Assembly (NCBI GenBank): GCA_034521575.1
Contig: JAXHMJ010000005.1
Span: forward strand, 744,001-808,000
Source: a candidate division KSB1 bacterium
Lineage (GTDB): Bacteria; Zhuqueibacterota; Zhuqueibacteria; Residuimicrobiales; Krinioviventaceae
Length of the DNA: 64,000 nucleotides
Direction: 5' to 3'
Made by a program: the position numbers and the translations under genes. Position 1 is the first letter of the stretch, and each line of letters starts with the position of its first letter. Below, in pieces: positions 1-9,443 of this stretch. The notes below the pieces were generated by a model. It was not told where the DNA came from, made no database searches, and was given only the letters and a program-made list of their open reading frames with translations.

Positions 1-354
1 CGTGCGTTTAAAGGTGACAACAGGATTCAAAAACTGAATATTATTCGAAAGTTCCGCCGGTTTAAATCCGGGAATAATCAAATTCAGCACATTATACCCG
101 AGAACCAGGTCATGAATCTCAATCAAAATATCGTTATCTTCCAAAGGCACATGTATACCCTGAATGTGTATATTGCCAAATCCGACATGTACTTTGGAAA
201 TATCAAATTGTTTTCCCAAAACAGGACGAAGTTGATTCTGAATATAATATTCAAGTCTTTCATTCGCTTTGAAAACACGCCACCCCTGCAACAAAACCAT
301 AAGCGCCGCCACAATAAAGATAAATAAAAAAAGAACCCACTTTCTCTTTTTCAA
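1..354 (-). CDS. TamB/AsmA-like protein, N-terminal part (cut by window edge)
   Basis: The minus strand is open from a TTG at 354 to the window edge, giving 118 residues. AAGGGA lies about 5 bases before the TTG and supports that start. The protein begins KKRKW, then has one hydrophobic segment (about residues 7-24) and continues with beta-rich sequence. That layout matches the signal anchor and first repeats of AsmA/TamB/YhdP-type proteins, which span the periplasm and carry lipids or help outer-membrane protein assembly. It follows uppS on the same strand after about 80 bases. The family call rests on layout and context only, because the diagnostic C-terminus lies outside the window. Confidence 0.5.
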   Translation of the reverse strand, partial: MKKRKWVLFLFIFIVAALMVLLQGWRVFKANERLEYYIQNQLRPVLGKQFDISKVHVGFGNIHIQGIHVPLEDNDILIEIHDLVLGYNVLNLIIPGFKPAELSNNIQFLNPVVTFKRT

Positions 355-435
355 TGTATCCCTTTTACATTAATATTCGTACACATGTTTCATATCTTTA
401 TGCTTGGACGTTCGGTATGTTCCGGAAAAAAAGAA

Positions 436-1206
436 CTAATCGGAGGGTTGCATCTGCTCTGTTACTTTGCCGAATCTCCGTTCCCGCTGCTGATAATCCC
501 GGATGGCCAATAAAAACTCATGTTTACGGAAATCCGGCCAGAGAGCCTGGGTGATATAAATCTCGGTGTAGGCGATCTGCCAGAGTAAAAAATTACTGAT
601 GCGGAATTCTCCACTGGTACGAATCAATAAATCAGGATCACCGATGGCTACGGTCTGCATGTATTGGGAAAACAAATCCTGATCAATATCTTTAGGATCG
701 ATTTTTTCCTCACGCACGGATTCACAGATCTTTCGGACGGCAGAGACAACCTCCTGTCGTCCGCTATAGCTGAGTGCAAGATTAAGTATCAAGCCGGTAT
801 TATTCGACAGATCTTTGATGGCTTTGCGAAAAGCCATCCGTTGAGCAGTCGGAAGTGAATCAAAATCACCGATAGTCATGAGCCGCACATTTTGCCGCTT
901 CAATTCGGGTATTTCATTATTGATTGTTTTCAAAAGCAAACTCATCAGCGCAGAGACTTCAGAAGCCGGTCTTTTCCAGTTTTCCGAGGAAAACGTGTAA
1001 AGCGTAACAGCCTTGATACCGAGTTCTCCGGCTGTTTCCACCACAGAACGCACAGACTCTATTCCTTCCCGGTGACCCGAGGTTCGAGGCAGATTCTTTT
1101 GCTTTGCCCAACGCCCATTCCCGTCCATAATAATAGCGACGTGCCCGGGCAGATTTCCATGTTCTTTAACAGATTTTAATAATACGGCAGTATCCATTTC
1201 GGGCAC
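436..1206 (-). CDS. uppS: Isoprenyl transferase (undecaprenyl diphosphate synthase)
   Basis: This 256-residue protein is a cis-prenyltransferase that extends farnesyl diphosphate with isopentenyl diphosphate to make the C55 carrier lipid for peptidoglycan and LPS. The signature MDGNGRWA lies at residues 27-34 with the catalytic Asp at 28. SSENWKRP is at 73-80 and RTSGEFR at about 195. Length is normal for the family (240-260). It begins a new unit after two terminators that end the upstream TPR gene, and it leads into the TamB-like gene, a pairing that fits envelope assembly. Confidence 0.95.
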   Translation of the reverse strand: MPEMDTAVLLKSVKEHGNLPGHVAIIMDGNGRWAKQKNLPRTSGHREGIESVRSVVETAGELGIKAVTLYTFSSENWKRPASEVSALMSLLLKTINNEIPELKRQNVRLMTIGDFDSLPTAQRMAFRKAIKDLSNNTGLILNLALSYSGRQEVVSAVRKICESVREEKIDPKDIDQDLFSQYMQTVAIGDPDLLIRTSGEFRISNFLLWQIAYTEIYITQALWPDFRKHEFLLAIRDYQQRERRFGKVTEQMQPSD

Positions 1207-1298
1207 AATTATTCCTTTTTAGCTTTAACGCAGACACATGGGGTTCAGTTTCAATGAATCATGATTCGGGCTGCAACCGCAAATGAGTCCAGTAGAAT

Positions 1299-1329
1299 CA
1301 AAAATGCGGTACCGTGTTACGTACCGCAT
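1299..1329 (-). terminator. Second rho-independent terminator after the TPR gene
   Basis: A 9-bp perfect stem (1304-1312 with 1321-1329) has an 8-base loop. It is followed on the minus strand by five Ts. It lies about 20 bases beyond a stronger terminator and separates the TPR gene from uppS. Confidence 0.6.
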
Positions 1330-1349
1330 GATTGATCATTTCCAGGATA

Positions 1350-1380
1350 AAAAAAGGCGCCCCGTTAATAACGGGGCGTT
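1350..1380 (-). terminator. Rho-independent terminator of the TPR lipoprotein gene
   Basis: A GC-rich 9-bp stem (1358-1366 with 1370-1378) has a 3-base loop. On the minus strand a run of Ts follows (1350-1355). It sits directly after the TPR gene stop. Confidence 0.85.
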
Positions 1381-1383
1381 GTA

Positions 1384-2499
1384 CTAATTTTCAAGTTCTT
1401 CGGATCTTTCAAAAGCCTCTTCAGCTTTTTCACGCTCACCGGTTTGACCGTAAACAATTCCCAAATTATATAAAAGAGAAGAATCGAGAGTGATATCATC
1501 ATCACTTTCAGCAATTTCGACTGCTTTTTCGAGATACGGAATAGCTTTGCCGTACAGAGTCCTGAGCTGTTTTACTTCTTCCTCTGTGACCTCTTTGCCT
1601 TCATCTTCTTTCTTGACCAGCTCTTTTTGGTAATCCTGGGCAATCTGCAGCAATGCCTGTCCCACACTGATATTGGCTTCGTAATCTTTGGGATTTTGTT
1701 CCAACAAATTATTGAACAAATCTAATGCTTTGTCCATTTCATCGTTTACCAGATAAAGCCGTCCCAGGTTGAACAGAATATCCTGATCACCGGGGTTTTT
1801 TTCAAGCGCTTTTTCATAGGTTTCTTTGGCTTTTTCGGTTTCCCCGAGCAAATCATAGGCCAGGCCGAGATTGACGATGGCGTCTTTATTATCAGGATCC
1901 AGCTCGAGGGCCTTTTTCATCAGACCAACGACAGGTTCAAATTCTTCAAGGCCGAGATGAGTTCGCGCCAGTGCGATATAGCCGTCAACACTGTCAGGCT
2001 GGGTTTCAATATATCTTTTAAATGCATCTTTGGCTTTTTCATAATCTTCCTGACGGCTGTAGCTGATGCCGAGTGTTCTATAGGTTTCCGGTCTTTCAGG
2101 ATTAATCAGGGCTGCTGTTTCAAACATGGTGATTGCGGAATCAACTTTATTGTCGTTCAGCTTGGTGACTGCAGTATTGAAAAGCTGTACCCAGCTCTGA
2201 TCGCGCACCACCTGTATATCTTGATCATATTCATCAGAGAGGGAATCGGCGGCGTCAAACTGTTCCACCATCTTTTTCCATTGATTATCTTTAGCATATG
2301 CATGTCCGAGGAGGTAACGCGCCTCGGCATTTTCCGGATATTGTTCAACAGCTTTTTCAAGTTGTTCGGTTGCCTTTTCCCAATTATCTTGCTGGATATA
2401 AACCTTGGCGGACGTCACTTCTTTTATCTGACATGCTGTAAAAAGAACCGCAAGGCTTAATAGCATCACGACAAAAGGCATTGCATATCTCAGCTTCAT
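1384..2499 (-). CDS. TPR-repeat lipoprotein
   Basis: The 371-residue product has a lipoprotein signal peptide with the lipobox LFTAC (Cys 23). Behind it are about eight tetratricopeptide repeats, visible as repeated A..LG..Y...... A...... AL...P patterns every 34 residues or so. TPR lipoproteins act as scaffolds in the periplasm or at the outer membrane. Nothing in the sequence shows the partner. It is the last gene of the minus-strand run from the PorV-like gene and is closed by a strong terminator. GGAGAAAAAAG precedes the ATG. Confidence 0.85.
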   Translation of the reverse strand: MKLRYAMPFVVMLLSLAVLFTACQIKEVTSAKVYIQQDNWEKATEQLEKAVEQYPENAEARYLLGHAYAKDNQWKKMVEQFDAADSLSDEYDQDIQVVRDQSWVQLFNTAVTKLNDNKVDSAITMFETAALINPERPETYRTLGISYSRQEDYEKAKDAFKRYIETQPDSVDGYIALARTHLGLEEFEPVVGLMKKALELDPDNKDAIVNLGLAYDLLGETEKAKETYEKALEKNPGDQDILFNLGRLYLVNDEMDKALDLFNNLLEQNPKDYEANISVGQALLQIAQDYQKELVKKEDEGKEVTEEEVKQLRTLYGKAIPYLEKAVEIAESDDDITLDSSLLYNLGIVYGQTGEREKAEEAFERSEELEN

Positions 2500-2577
2500 T
2501 CTTTTTTCTCCTGTTTAAAAAAATATTTAACGATTATATCATATCAATATACAATATGAACATTAATTTATCAAGTG

Positions 2578-3628
2578 TTATTTTACCGCTTCCATCCATT
2601 CGGAAAGCTTTGCAGTGTCCGGATTTTTTATTATCCCTTGTTCAGTCACAATGGCGGAAATATTGGCGGCCGGCGTTACATCAAACGCCGGATTGTAGAC
2701 TTTAACGTCCCGCGGTGCGGCAAAAGTTCCCATAAACCCCCGGACTTCATCAGGATGCCGCTCTTCAATTGGTATCTCGTCACCGGTGACCAAATCAAAA
2801 TCAAATGTGGACAAGGGCGCTGCGACAATAAACGGAATTCCATGTTCTTTGGCAAGAACCGACAATCCATAGGTGCCGATCTTGTTCGCTGCATCGCCGT
2901 TCGCAGCAATGCGGTCCGCGCCAACCACGACACAGTTTACCAATTCTTTTTTCATCACATATCCGGCCATGCTGTCACAAATGAGACGGACATCAATTTC
3001 GTCCTCCATAAGCTCAAATGCCGTCAGCCGGGCTCCCTGAAGCAGCGGGCAGAGTCTCACCCGCATACACATTGACCTGTTTGCCTTTTTCAACAGCAGA
3101 TCGAATGACACCGAGTGCGGTTCCGTATCCGCCGGTCGCCAGGGCGCCGGCATTGCAGTGCGTCAGCACACTGGCCCGGATCGGCAACAAATCCGCTCCA
3201 TAGGCGCCAATTTTTTTACAGCGTTCAATATCATCCCTGAGAATATAATCTGCTTTGCGCAACAGGGCTTGCTTGACTTCCAGTATAGGTTTGTCCAGAT
3301 GTTTTGACAACGTTTTGCGCATCGCTTCCAGCGCCCAATACAGATTTTTTGCGGTGGGCCGGGATTTTTTTAAAGCTTCTATCACATCATTGGCCCGGGT
3401 TAAAAACGCAGTGCGATCGCTGTCATCGGCGCGCCACACGCCGAGCACCACGCCGTAAGCCGCTGCAATGCCGATCGCCGGCGCTCCGCGGACAGACATG
3501 TTCTTTATCGCGCTGATCACTCCGTGGTGATCCGATATTTCCAGGACAACAAACTCTTCCGGCAACTTTGTTTGATCCAGAATACGCAGTTTGCCGTCCA
3601 CCCATTCAACGGTTTTTAAATCTTCCAT
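2578..3628 (-). pseudogene. mtnA: Methylthioribose-1-phosphate isomerase, split by one base
   Basis: MtnA isomerises 5-methylthioribose-1-phosphate to the ribulose form in methionine salvage. The first part (3628 to about 3052) has RGAP at residues 47-50, the catalytic Cys in THCNAG (Cys 158) and GGYGTALG. It then leaves frame after VYAGET. The second part resumes at [11 protein letters not shown] and carries the catalytic Asp in VVVGADRIA and the C-terminus. Removing one T (plus-strand A at about 3051) restores [15 protein letters not shown] exactly and gives 349 residues, the normal length. It is 14 bases after waaA. A sequencing error is as likely as a real mutation. Confidence 0.9.
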
Positions 3629-3642
3629 GTTCCTCCTGTTGT

Positions 3643-4925
3643 TTATCTTAAATTTTCTTCTATTCTGTCAATCGTCTTACGTTGAGCGCCGGCATGCTGC
3701 TGAACAAATTTCCGCGCTTTGCGTCCGGCTTGCCGGACCTGGCTAATATTCGTGATCAGAGCTTTCAGCTCGGCTTTCATGTGCTCCCCCTGGGTGATCA
3801 TCCGGGCGCCGCCAAAATCAATCAAAGCCTGCGGTTCCGGTGAATTGGTATGCCGGGGGCCAAACAACACAAAACTCGCGTGTGCGGCCGGCTCCAGAAC
3901 ATTATGTATGCCCGGCCCGAATGCGCCACCGACATATGCCATTTGGCCGAATGCATACAAATTCGCCAAAAGCCCGATACGGTCTATAATCAAAACCTGA
4001 ATCACATCCGGCGCATTGTCCGGAGCGGACAATTTACGGGCTTTGATATTCTGACGGGAAAACCGGTGCAAAAGCTCATCAATATGCTGCGGATTGATCT
4101 CATGTGGAGCGATGATACAGCTAAATTGCTTTTCGCGTCGACACACATCTATCACAGCCTGCAATATGATTTTTTCATCTGAAGGCCAGGTGCTGCCGGC
4201 CACCAACGTCGTGTCGTAACGAAAATCAGTTACAGCACGAATACTCTCAACCGCAGACTTTATGTTTGCGCGTTCCAGAACGCGGTCATAGCGTGTGTCA
4301 CCGCAGGCCTGCAGCCGGGGGAGTCCGGGATAAAGGTCTGCAAACCGGGCTGTTTGTTCGTCATTCACCGTGCAGATTTCAGTAAAGAGTTTATAAACGG
4401 GGCGCATAAAAACCGCATTGCGGCGCGCTTCTTTCAGGCGTTCATCGCTTATACTGGCGTCAATTAAAAAAGACGGAATTCCACGTTTGGATAATTCCAG
4501 CAAATGATTGGGCCAGACATCATGCCGTACAACAACGGCTGCATCCGGATTAATCATCGACACAAACCGCCGCGCATTGCGGCGTGAATCAAAAGGCAGG
4601 TAGCATTTGTGAATGCAAACTTGATCAACCTCTGCGTGTTTATAGCCGGAAGGGGAAAAAAAAGAAAACACCACAATCGATTGCGGATACCGGTCCAGGA
4701 ACTCCTGAGCAACAGGTCTTCCTGTTCGTACTCTCCCATGGAGGAGACATGAATCCACAAACAGAGATTCTTTTGCGATCTTTTCTCTTGTAAATCAGAC
4801 AATTCCGCCCATAAATTTCTGCGTCCGCGCAGCCCCTGCCGGATTTTATCATTAAAAAGTCCCGCTATATGAAACCCGATATACAGGAGCGGGACGAGAA
4901 AAACATTGTAAAGCAGGAATGTCAT
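3643..4925 (-). pseudogene. waaA: 3-deoxy-D-manno-octulosonic acid transferase, split by one base
   Basis: WaaA (KdtA) attaches Kdo to lipid A at the inner membrane. The N-terminal part (from 4925) has the membrane anchor and HVSSMGEYEQ. The C-terminal part has FFSPSGY, VAGSTWPSDE and the donor-binding VGGAFGPGIHNVLEP. The two parts meet at about 4721. Adding one G after GAACAG joins EYEQ to GRPVAQEFLDRYP and gives about 427 residues, the length of the E. coli enzyme. It lies between the LytR_C gene and mtnA with 14-base gaps. Its presence implies an LPS-bearing outer membrane. Confidence 0.9.
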
Positions 4926-4938
4926 TCAGAGTTTGTAT

Positions 4939-5445
4939 CTAAGGTAAGGGGTTATTGAATATGTTCAGAGTATTATAGTCTTTTCCAATTATGATTTGAA
5001 CATCGGCTTCACTGTCTTCAGTCAGCCGGTAGACATCATCTTTGGGGATACCAATCCGATTTCTCAGTTCCTCCACATCCTGCGGTCGGTCTGCGAGGTC
5101 GACAATCAACGTGTTTTGATAGCCAAAATGATCAGCATTGGCGGGTTCTAAAAGCGTATAGTTAAAATAGCGCAACTGTTTTGCCAATTCATTTGCAAGT
5201 CCGGTTTCACCGCATCCGTTCAGAACCTGGACTTTCAGCGGTTCCATATCCGGATTCTGTATAGTTCCGGTCGGCACAGTCCCGCTCGTAAAAATGTTAT
5301 TAAGACCCGAGATAATCAAAATCAGATTGAAAAACACCAATCCATATATAGCAAACGTTACATTCCTGTTGGTCGCTTTTTTGGAAGCTTTTGAACGCCG
5401 TTTTCGATTGGTTGGTTTTCGTTTGTTTGTTTTTTTAGCCAACAT
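4939..5445 (-). CDS. Membrane-anchored LytR C-terminal domain protein
   Basis: The protein has a Lys/Arg-rich N-terminus, one membrane segment (about residues 28-48) and a LytR_C domain starting at VQVLNGCGETGLA. This domain often occurs at the end of LytR-CpsA-Psr envelope enzymes, but here the catalytic domain is absent, so the role is likely envelope-related and non-catalytic. The start is uncertain. An ATG at 5445 lies only 2 bases from AAAGGAG, a TTG at 5442 is better spaced, and a TTG at 5463 overlaps the upstream stop. It is 14 bases before waaA. Confidence 0.75.
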   Translation of the reverse strand: MLAKKTNKRKPTNRKRRSKASKKATNRNVTFAIYGLVFFNLILIISGLNNIFTSGTVPTGTIQNPDMEPLKVQVLNGCGETGLANELAKQLRYFNYTLLEPANADHFGYQNTLIVDLADRPQDVEELRNRIGIPKDDVYRLTEDSEADVQIIIGKDYNTLNIFNNPLP

Positions 5446-5459
5446 TACTCCTTTTCGTT

Positions 5460-5912
5460 TCAATAACCAAAATAATAGGGAGTCAATGTATTATAAGGTC
5501 TTTGTCTGAATTCAAAATGGATGCTTGTTCGATCCGTGGGTTGATAATGCAGTGCAGCTCCGGCTACAAACGGACCATTTTGCAATATCGGATTTTGATT
5601 GCCGTTGTTAAACGGCTGATGCGCCATACCCAGTTGAACGGAAAGGGTTAACGGCATTGAAAATTCATAGGACAGCGTATTCAAATATAGACCCTGTGTA
5701 AATCCTTGATTGCCGAATGTGGTATAGCTCATGCTATAGGATTGCTGCATATGAAAACGCGCCGGATCTAAACCCAGAATACCGATAACACTTTTAGGTT
5801 GCGTATCCTGAAACAGCTGCTGCAGAAACCCATTATTCACATCTGACTTGAACTGCGCGCCTGCGGACAGGGGCAGTAAGAGACAAATCAGGAAAAGCGC
5901 CGTTCGTTTCAT
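5460..5912 (-). CDS. Small secreted beta-barrel-like protein
   Basis: The 150-residue protein starts with a clear signal peptide (MKRTALFLICLLLPLSAGAQ). It then has alternating aromatic and polar strands and ends in aromatic residues, suggesting a small outer-membrane barrel or an outer-membrane-associated protein. I do not recognise a characterised family. A 5' open extension links it in frame to the shifted tail of the PorV-like gene. That is an artefact, since this ATG has its own signal peptide and GGTGATTAAA upstream. It overlaps the start region of the LytR_C gene. Confidence 0.7.
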   Translation of the reverse strand: MKRTALFLICLLLPLSAGAQFKSDVNNGFLQQLFQDTQPKSVIGILGLDPARFHMQQSYSMSYTTFGNQGFTQGLYLNTLSYEFSMPLTLSVQLGMAHQPFNNGNQNPILQNGPFVAGAALHYQPTDRTSIHFEFRQRPYNTLTPYYFGY

Positions 5913-5977
5913 TTTAATCACCTCACCCATTACACTCTTGAAAATAAGAAAAAAAACAACATTGTCAACACCTTTTT

Positions 5978-6899
5978 CTAAAAAGCAGCAGAGAGTGTGA
6001 ATCTGTTTATGCTGCCCAGCTCTCCTAATGTTGTAAACGCATAATCGACCCGCAACCATTCCCACAAAAATCCCAAATCCGGCCGAAGCGCCTGCAAATG
6101 TATCCTGTTCCGAGTCTACAGCAAGATATTTGCCGAACGAATCATAGCCCAAGCGTAAAAACAGCTGCGGTGACAGCGTAAATTCTCCTCCAAGCGACCA
6201 GTTCCAGTCTTCATCATTGTATTTATACGCATTGAACCCGATCAAAAGCGGTAAATGCGCCAGTCGTTTCGAAAAGCCTGCGCGCATCTGCATGGGCAAT
6301 GGATGCATCTCGTCGACAAAAGCGGAGAGCATGGCGCCCACATTTGACATACCGGCAGCCAGGACCAGCATCTGAGACGGAATTTCGTACATCACGCCCC
6401 AGTCGAATGCGACCGCTGTGGCATTGTAATCTTTAATTCCTGAATAGATAAATTTCGCAGTGCCGCCCGCTGAAAAATTCGAAAACAGAGTTTTCGCATA
6501 CGATCCGGCCAACGCCAGACTGTTTGCGGAAAAATCTCCTGTAGACTGACCGGTTACATCCCGGCCCTGCAGCGTTCCATAATTTTTGTACACAACCGAG
6601 AGTCCGGCTGTTCCCGGACCGACCTGCGGCTTGACGTATCCGATAAAGCCGCTGTTAAAGTCGACTAGATCATTCGTATACGTAAACGATGCGGATTGAT
6701 TTTCAAAATCTGCGATTCCGGCCGGATTGTAAAAAAGCGCTGACACATCCGATGATACCGCTGAAAACGCGCCGGCCATCGCAGCAGGCCGCGCAGCAAC
6801 TTGTGTTTTTAAAAACTGAAACCCGGAGGTTCCGACAGAACCGGCTGCATAAATTTGAGAAATGAAAAACAAACTGGCGAGTAGTACTGTCTTTTTCAT
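5978..6899 (-). pseudogene. PorV/UPF0164-like outer-membrane protein, split by one base
   Basis: After a signal peptide (MKKTVLLASLFFISQIYA) the protein shows the PorV-type start GFQFLKTQVAARPAAMAGAF, then SSDVSALFYNPAG, which is typical of PorV/LptO-like FadL-fold barrels. In Bacteroidota, PorV shuttles type IX secretion cargo. The reading frame breaks at about 6071 in GGGATTTTT. Dropping the A restores GFGFLWEWL...DYAFTTLGELG and a C-terminal Phe with a TAG at 5978, 306 residues in all. The longer open frame upstream runs through the tRNA-Thr gene and is not coding. It fits the FlgD-Ig cargo proteins elsewhere in the window. Confidence 0.8.
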
Positions 6900-6933
6900 A
6901 GCAGGCGCGTTCTCCATGTCAAGACAAAAGAGA

Positions 6934-7004
6934 GCCACCTGTCGGAGTTGAACCGACGACCTACTCATTACGAGTGAGTTGCTCTACCTCTGAGCTAAGG
7001 TGGC
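6934..7004 (-). tRNA. tRNA-Thr (anticodon CGT)
   Basis: The cloverleaf is complete: acceptor GCCACCT/AGGTGGC, D stem GCTC/GAGC, anticodon stem ACTCA/TGAGT around loop CTCGTAA, and T arm GTCGG-TTCAACT-CCGAC. The CCA end is not encoded. It has its own promoter and may lead transcription into the PorV-like gene 35 bases on. Confidence 0.95.
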
Positions 7005-7016
7005 AAATAATCATTT

Positions 7017-7045
7017 AATTTAATGCATTTATCGATTATTTGCAA
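7017..7045 (-). promoter_or_regulatory. Sigma70-type promoter of tRNA-Thr
   Basis: On the minus strand TTGCAA (7040-7045) and TAAATT (7017-7022) are 17 bases apart. Initiation would fall a few bases before the tRNA. Confidence 0.55.
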
Positions 7046-7125
7046 GAAAAAACTATTTGCTGTAACCAATATATGCCCGGCTTTTATTATCTAACCATGC
7101 TCCCGTTCTCAAGTTCCTGATTCCG

Positions 7126-8193
7126 TCAGTTTTTTTCCGGCACCTCGGGCAGGGAATGCTGAAAGGTCTCTCCGTAGATTTGCCAGATGGTGACAAACAA
7201 GGCAGCCACAATCGGACCGATGATAAACCCGGCCAGACCAAACATACTTAGACCGCCCAGTGTACTGAAAAATATCAGCAACTGGTGCATTTGCGTATCC
7301 CGCCCCACCAAAACAGGCCGGAGAAAGTTGTCCACCATCCCGATAATGAGTATCCCGAACGCCGTCAAACCGGCTGCCTGAAGCCATTTCCCGGATACTG
7401 CAAACAAAAGTGCGGCCGGGCCCCAGATTAATGCTGATCCCACCCCCGGAATGATCGACAAAACTGTCATACAGGTGGCCCAAAACAACACACTGTTCAT
7501 CCCGGTGATGTAAAAGGCAAGTCCGCCCAGTCCGCCCTGAATCATGCCGATAACAAAGGTGCCTTTGATGGTGGCCCGGGTAACCGAGGTGAACCTGGCC
7601 AGCATCCGGTTTTCATCTTTACCGGGCAGCGGCAGATAATAAAGAATGGTGCGCAGCAGTTTTTCACCATCCAGCAGGAAAAAAAAGAGTGTATAAAGAA
7701 ACACAAAAAACAAGAATATAAAGTTGACCGTGGACATGGTTGCGGCCGAAAGGCTGTTGATCATAAACGTGCTGACGGAATCAACAATTTGTCCGGCTTT
7801 TTGTACAATCTCTACCTGATAGGTCTGCAATGTCTGCTGAAAAGGCAAGCCTTTCAGAAGATTGTCAAACAGATCCGGAGAGTTCAGTCGTTCCTGAACC
7901 CAGGGTGCTACTGACTGACTTATTTTAATGGCCTGTGATGCAACGATTCCGAGCAATCCCAAAAGCGGCAGTAAAATAACCAGTAAAATCAAAAGCAGGG
8001 TCAGAGATGCAGACAGCGCTCTCCGCTGTCCCAATAACCGGTACAGTTTCGTATACATGGGACGCGCCATGCCGCTGAACACACCCGCCAGAAAAATAAC
8101 CAACAGGAACTGACGGATCATGGCAAAAAACATGAAAGAAATCACCAGCAAAAGCATAAAGAGGGCTGCCTGCGCCAGGTAACGGGAATTCAT
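7126..8193 (-). CDS. AI-2E family transporter
   Basis: This 355-residue membrane protein has about eight hydrophobic segments in the AI-2E (UPF0118) arrangement. These are two N-terminal helices, a soluble coiled region (about 90-140), and a C-terminal bundle. The bundle holds the family motifs GMIQGGLGGLAFY, LSIIPGVGSALIWGP and DNFLRPVLVGR. Members export autoinducer-2, sodium ions or other small solutes, and the substrate here cannot be read from the sequence. The gene stands alone between the tRNA and a divergent MinD-like gene. Confidence 0.9.
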   Translation of the reverse strand: MNSRYLAQAALFMLLLVISFMFFAMIRQFLLVIFLAGVFSGMARPMYTKLYRLLGQRRALSASLTLLLILLVILLPLLGLLGIVASQAIKISQSVAPWVQERLNSPDLFDNLLKGLPFQQTLQTYQVEIVQKAGQIVDSVSTFMINSLSAATMSTVNFIFLFFVFLYTLFFFLLDGEKLLRTILYYLPLPGKDENRMLARFTSVTRATIKGTFVIGMIQGGLGGLAFYITGMNSVLFWATCMTVLSIIPGVGSALIWGPAALLFAVSGKWLQAAGLTAFGILIIGMVDNFLRPVLVGRDTQMHQLLIFFSTLGGLSMFGLAGFIIGPIVAALFVTIWQIYGETFQHSLPEVPEKN

Positions 8194-8452
8194 AGATCAA
8201 TCCTCATGCTTGACAGGGTACAAAGGCTGACCACAAGACGATTATAACCTTATAATAGGAAAAATTTTATACATTCACAAGTGTCCTGTCAGCGGCGAAA
8301 ACGTATCAGTATAATACATTTCAAATCATCAGGATCAGCTATTGATTTATTTATCTAATTGATTTTATTGCTTTTGAATCACAAGCGAAATATTGGAACA
8401 GGCTTTGCTTTTACATAGTCAAAATCATTCATTACGCTCAACGGAGCCTTTT

Positions 8453-9394
8453 ATGATCATCCGAGAAAAACCCTGCATCACCACCCTGTCTGAAGGAAAT
8501 GACGGCCTGAGCGCGGCCTTGAGCTCGTGGATGTTTTCAATGTGCCTGGCGGGTCTTGGCTATCAAACCATACTCATCCAGACGGATACCTCACCGATAC
8601 AGTTTGACCCTGATACAGGAATCCGACATCAACTGACCCAGCACCTGCATGCCACCTGCATGCCGACTCTGCAGACTCTGGTGCTGCCGATTGAAAACAC
8701 CAGCAATCGGAACCAGCAGTTCGAATCCTTTATCCGTTCCATTCGCACCTTGCCGGCGGAATACATCATTATGGATTTGGGAACCGCAAAAACAGAATTT
8801 GATCATATTGCAATGGCCTTTGCTGATATCCCGGTTTATTTAATGACGGATGAACCCGCCTCCGTCATTAAAGCGTATCATCTGATTCGTTCGACGTTGT
8901 TGACGAAATTAAAGTTTTATATTGACGATACAGAGGTTTATCAACGCTTTCAGCAGTGCGGCGTGCTGAGGGACGGGCCTTTTTTGAATACACTTTCAAA
9001 CTGCATGGAAAAACTAAAGGACATTGACCCCTGGATACACGATAAAATTCAAAAATGCAAGACTGATTTTTCTCCGCATACGGTTGTGCTCAACAACACT
9101 GTACAATATGATTACCAGCAGCTGCTGTGTTCTGCAGTTCAGGAATACCTGGACCTGTCATTGAACTGCTGGGGAAGCATGTGCGATAAAAGCCATTGGG
9201 GACAGCCGGCCAGAATGACATTCAATTCGAGCCTTGCCCGCTACAACTCCAAAGTGGTCTCAATGGTGATCCGCCATATACTGGCAGAGACCAGCGAATC
9301 TGTCAGTCATGGTCGGTATCATAAAGATACATTCCGGCACATTTTCACTCATGACAATACTGTAAAACACCATGAAATGATCTCATTAAACTGA
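8453..9394 (+). CDS. MinD/ParA-like protein with degenerate P-loop
   Basis: The 313-residue protein resembles the MinD/FlhG fold. The N-terminus MIIREKP leads to a position where a deviant Walker A is expected, but the residues are SEGNDGLSA with no Lys. It goes on with AGLGYQTILIQTD (strand 2) and YIIMDLGTAKTEFDHIAMAFADIPVYLMTDEP, like the Walker B and switch region of MinD. ATP hydrolysis is therefore doubtful. The ATG at 8453 has GGAG six bases upstream and is preferred to a TTG at 8393. The gene is monocistronic and convergent with the histidine kinase. Confidence 0.55.
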   Translation: MIIREKPCITTLSEGNDGLSAALSSWMFSMCLAGLGYQTILIQTDTSPIQFDPDTGIRHQLTQHLHATCMPTLQTLVLPIENTSNRNQQFESFIRSIRTLPAEYIIMDLGTAKTEFDHIAMAFADIPVYLMTDEPASVIKAYHLIRSTLLTKLKFYIDDTEVYQRFQQCGVLRDGPFLNTLSNCMEKLKDIDPWIHDKIQKCKTDFSPHTVVLNNTVQYDYQQLLCSAVQEYLDLSLNCWGSMCDKSHWGQPARMTFNSSLARYNSKVVSMVIRHILAETSESVSHGRYHKDTFRHIFTHDNTVKHHEMISLN

Positions 9395-9443
9395 AACTTC
9401 CTCCACATCCATACGGCAGGCCGGTCGCCGCCGGTCTGTCGCT

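Noticed and set aside
5460-6968. One 502-residue open frame suggesting a PorV-barrel fusion protein
   Set aside because: The frame starts inside tRNA-Thr. It joins the shifted tail of the PorV-like gene to an independent gene with its own signal peptide. The true PorV end lies in the other frame with a proper terminal Phe.
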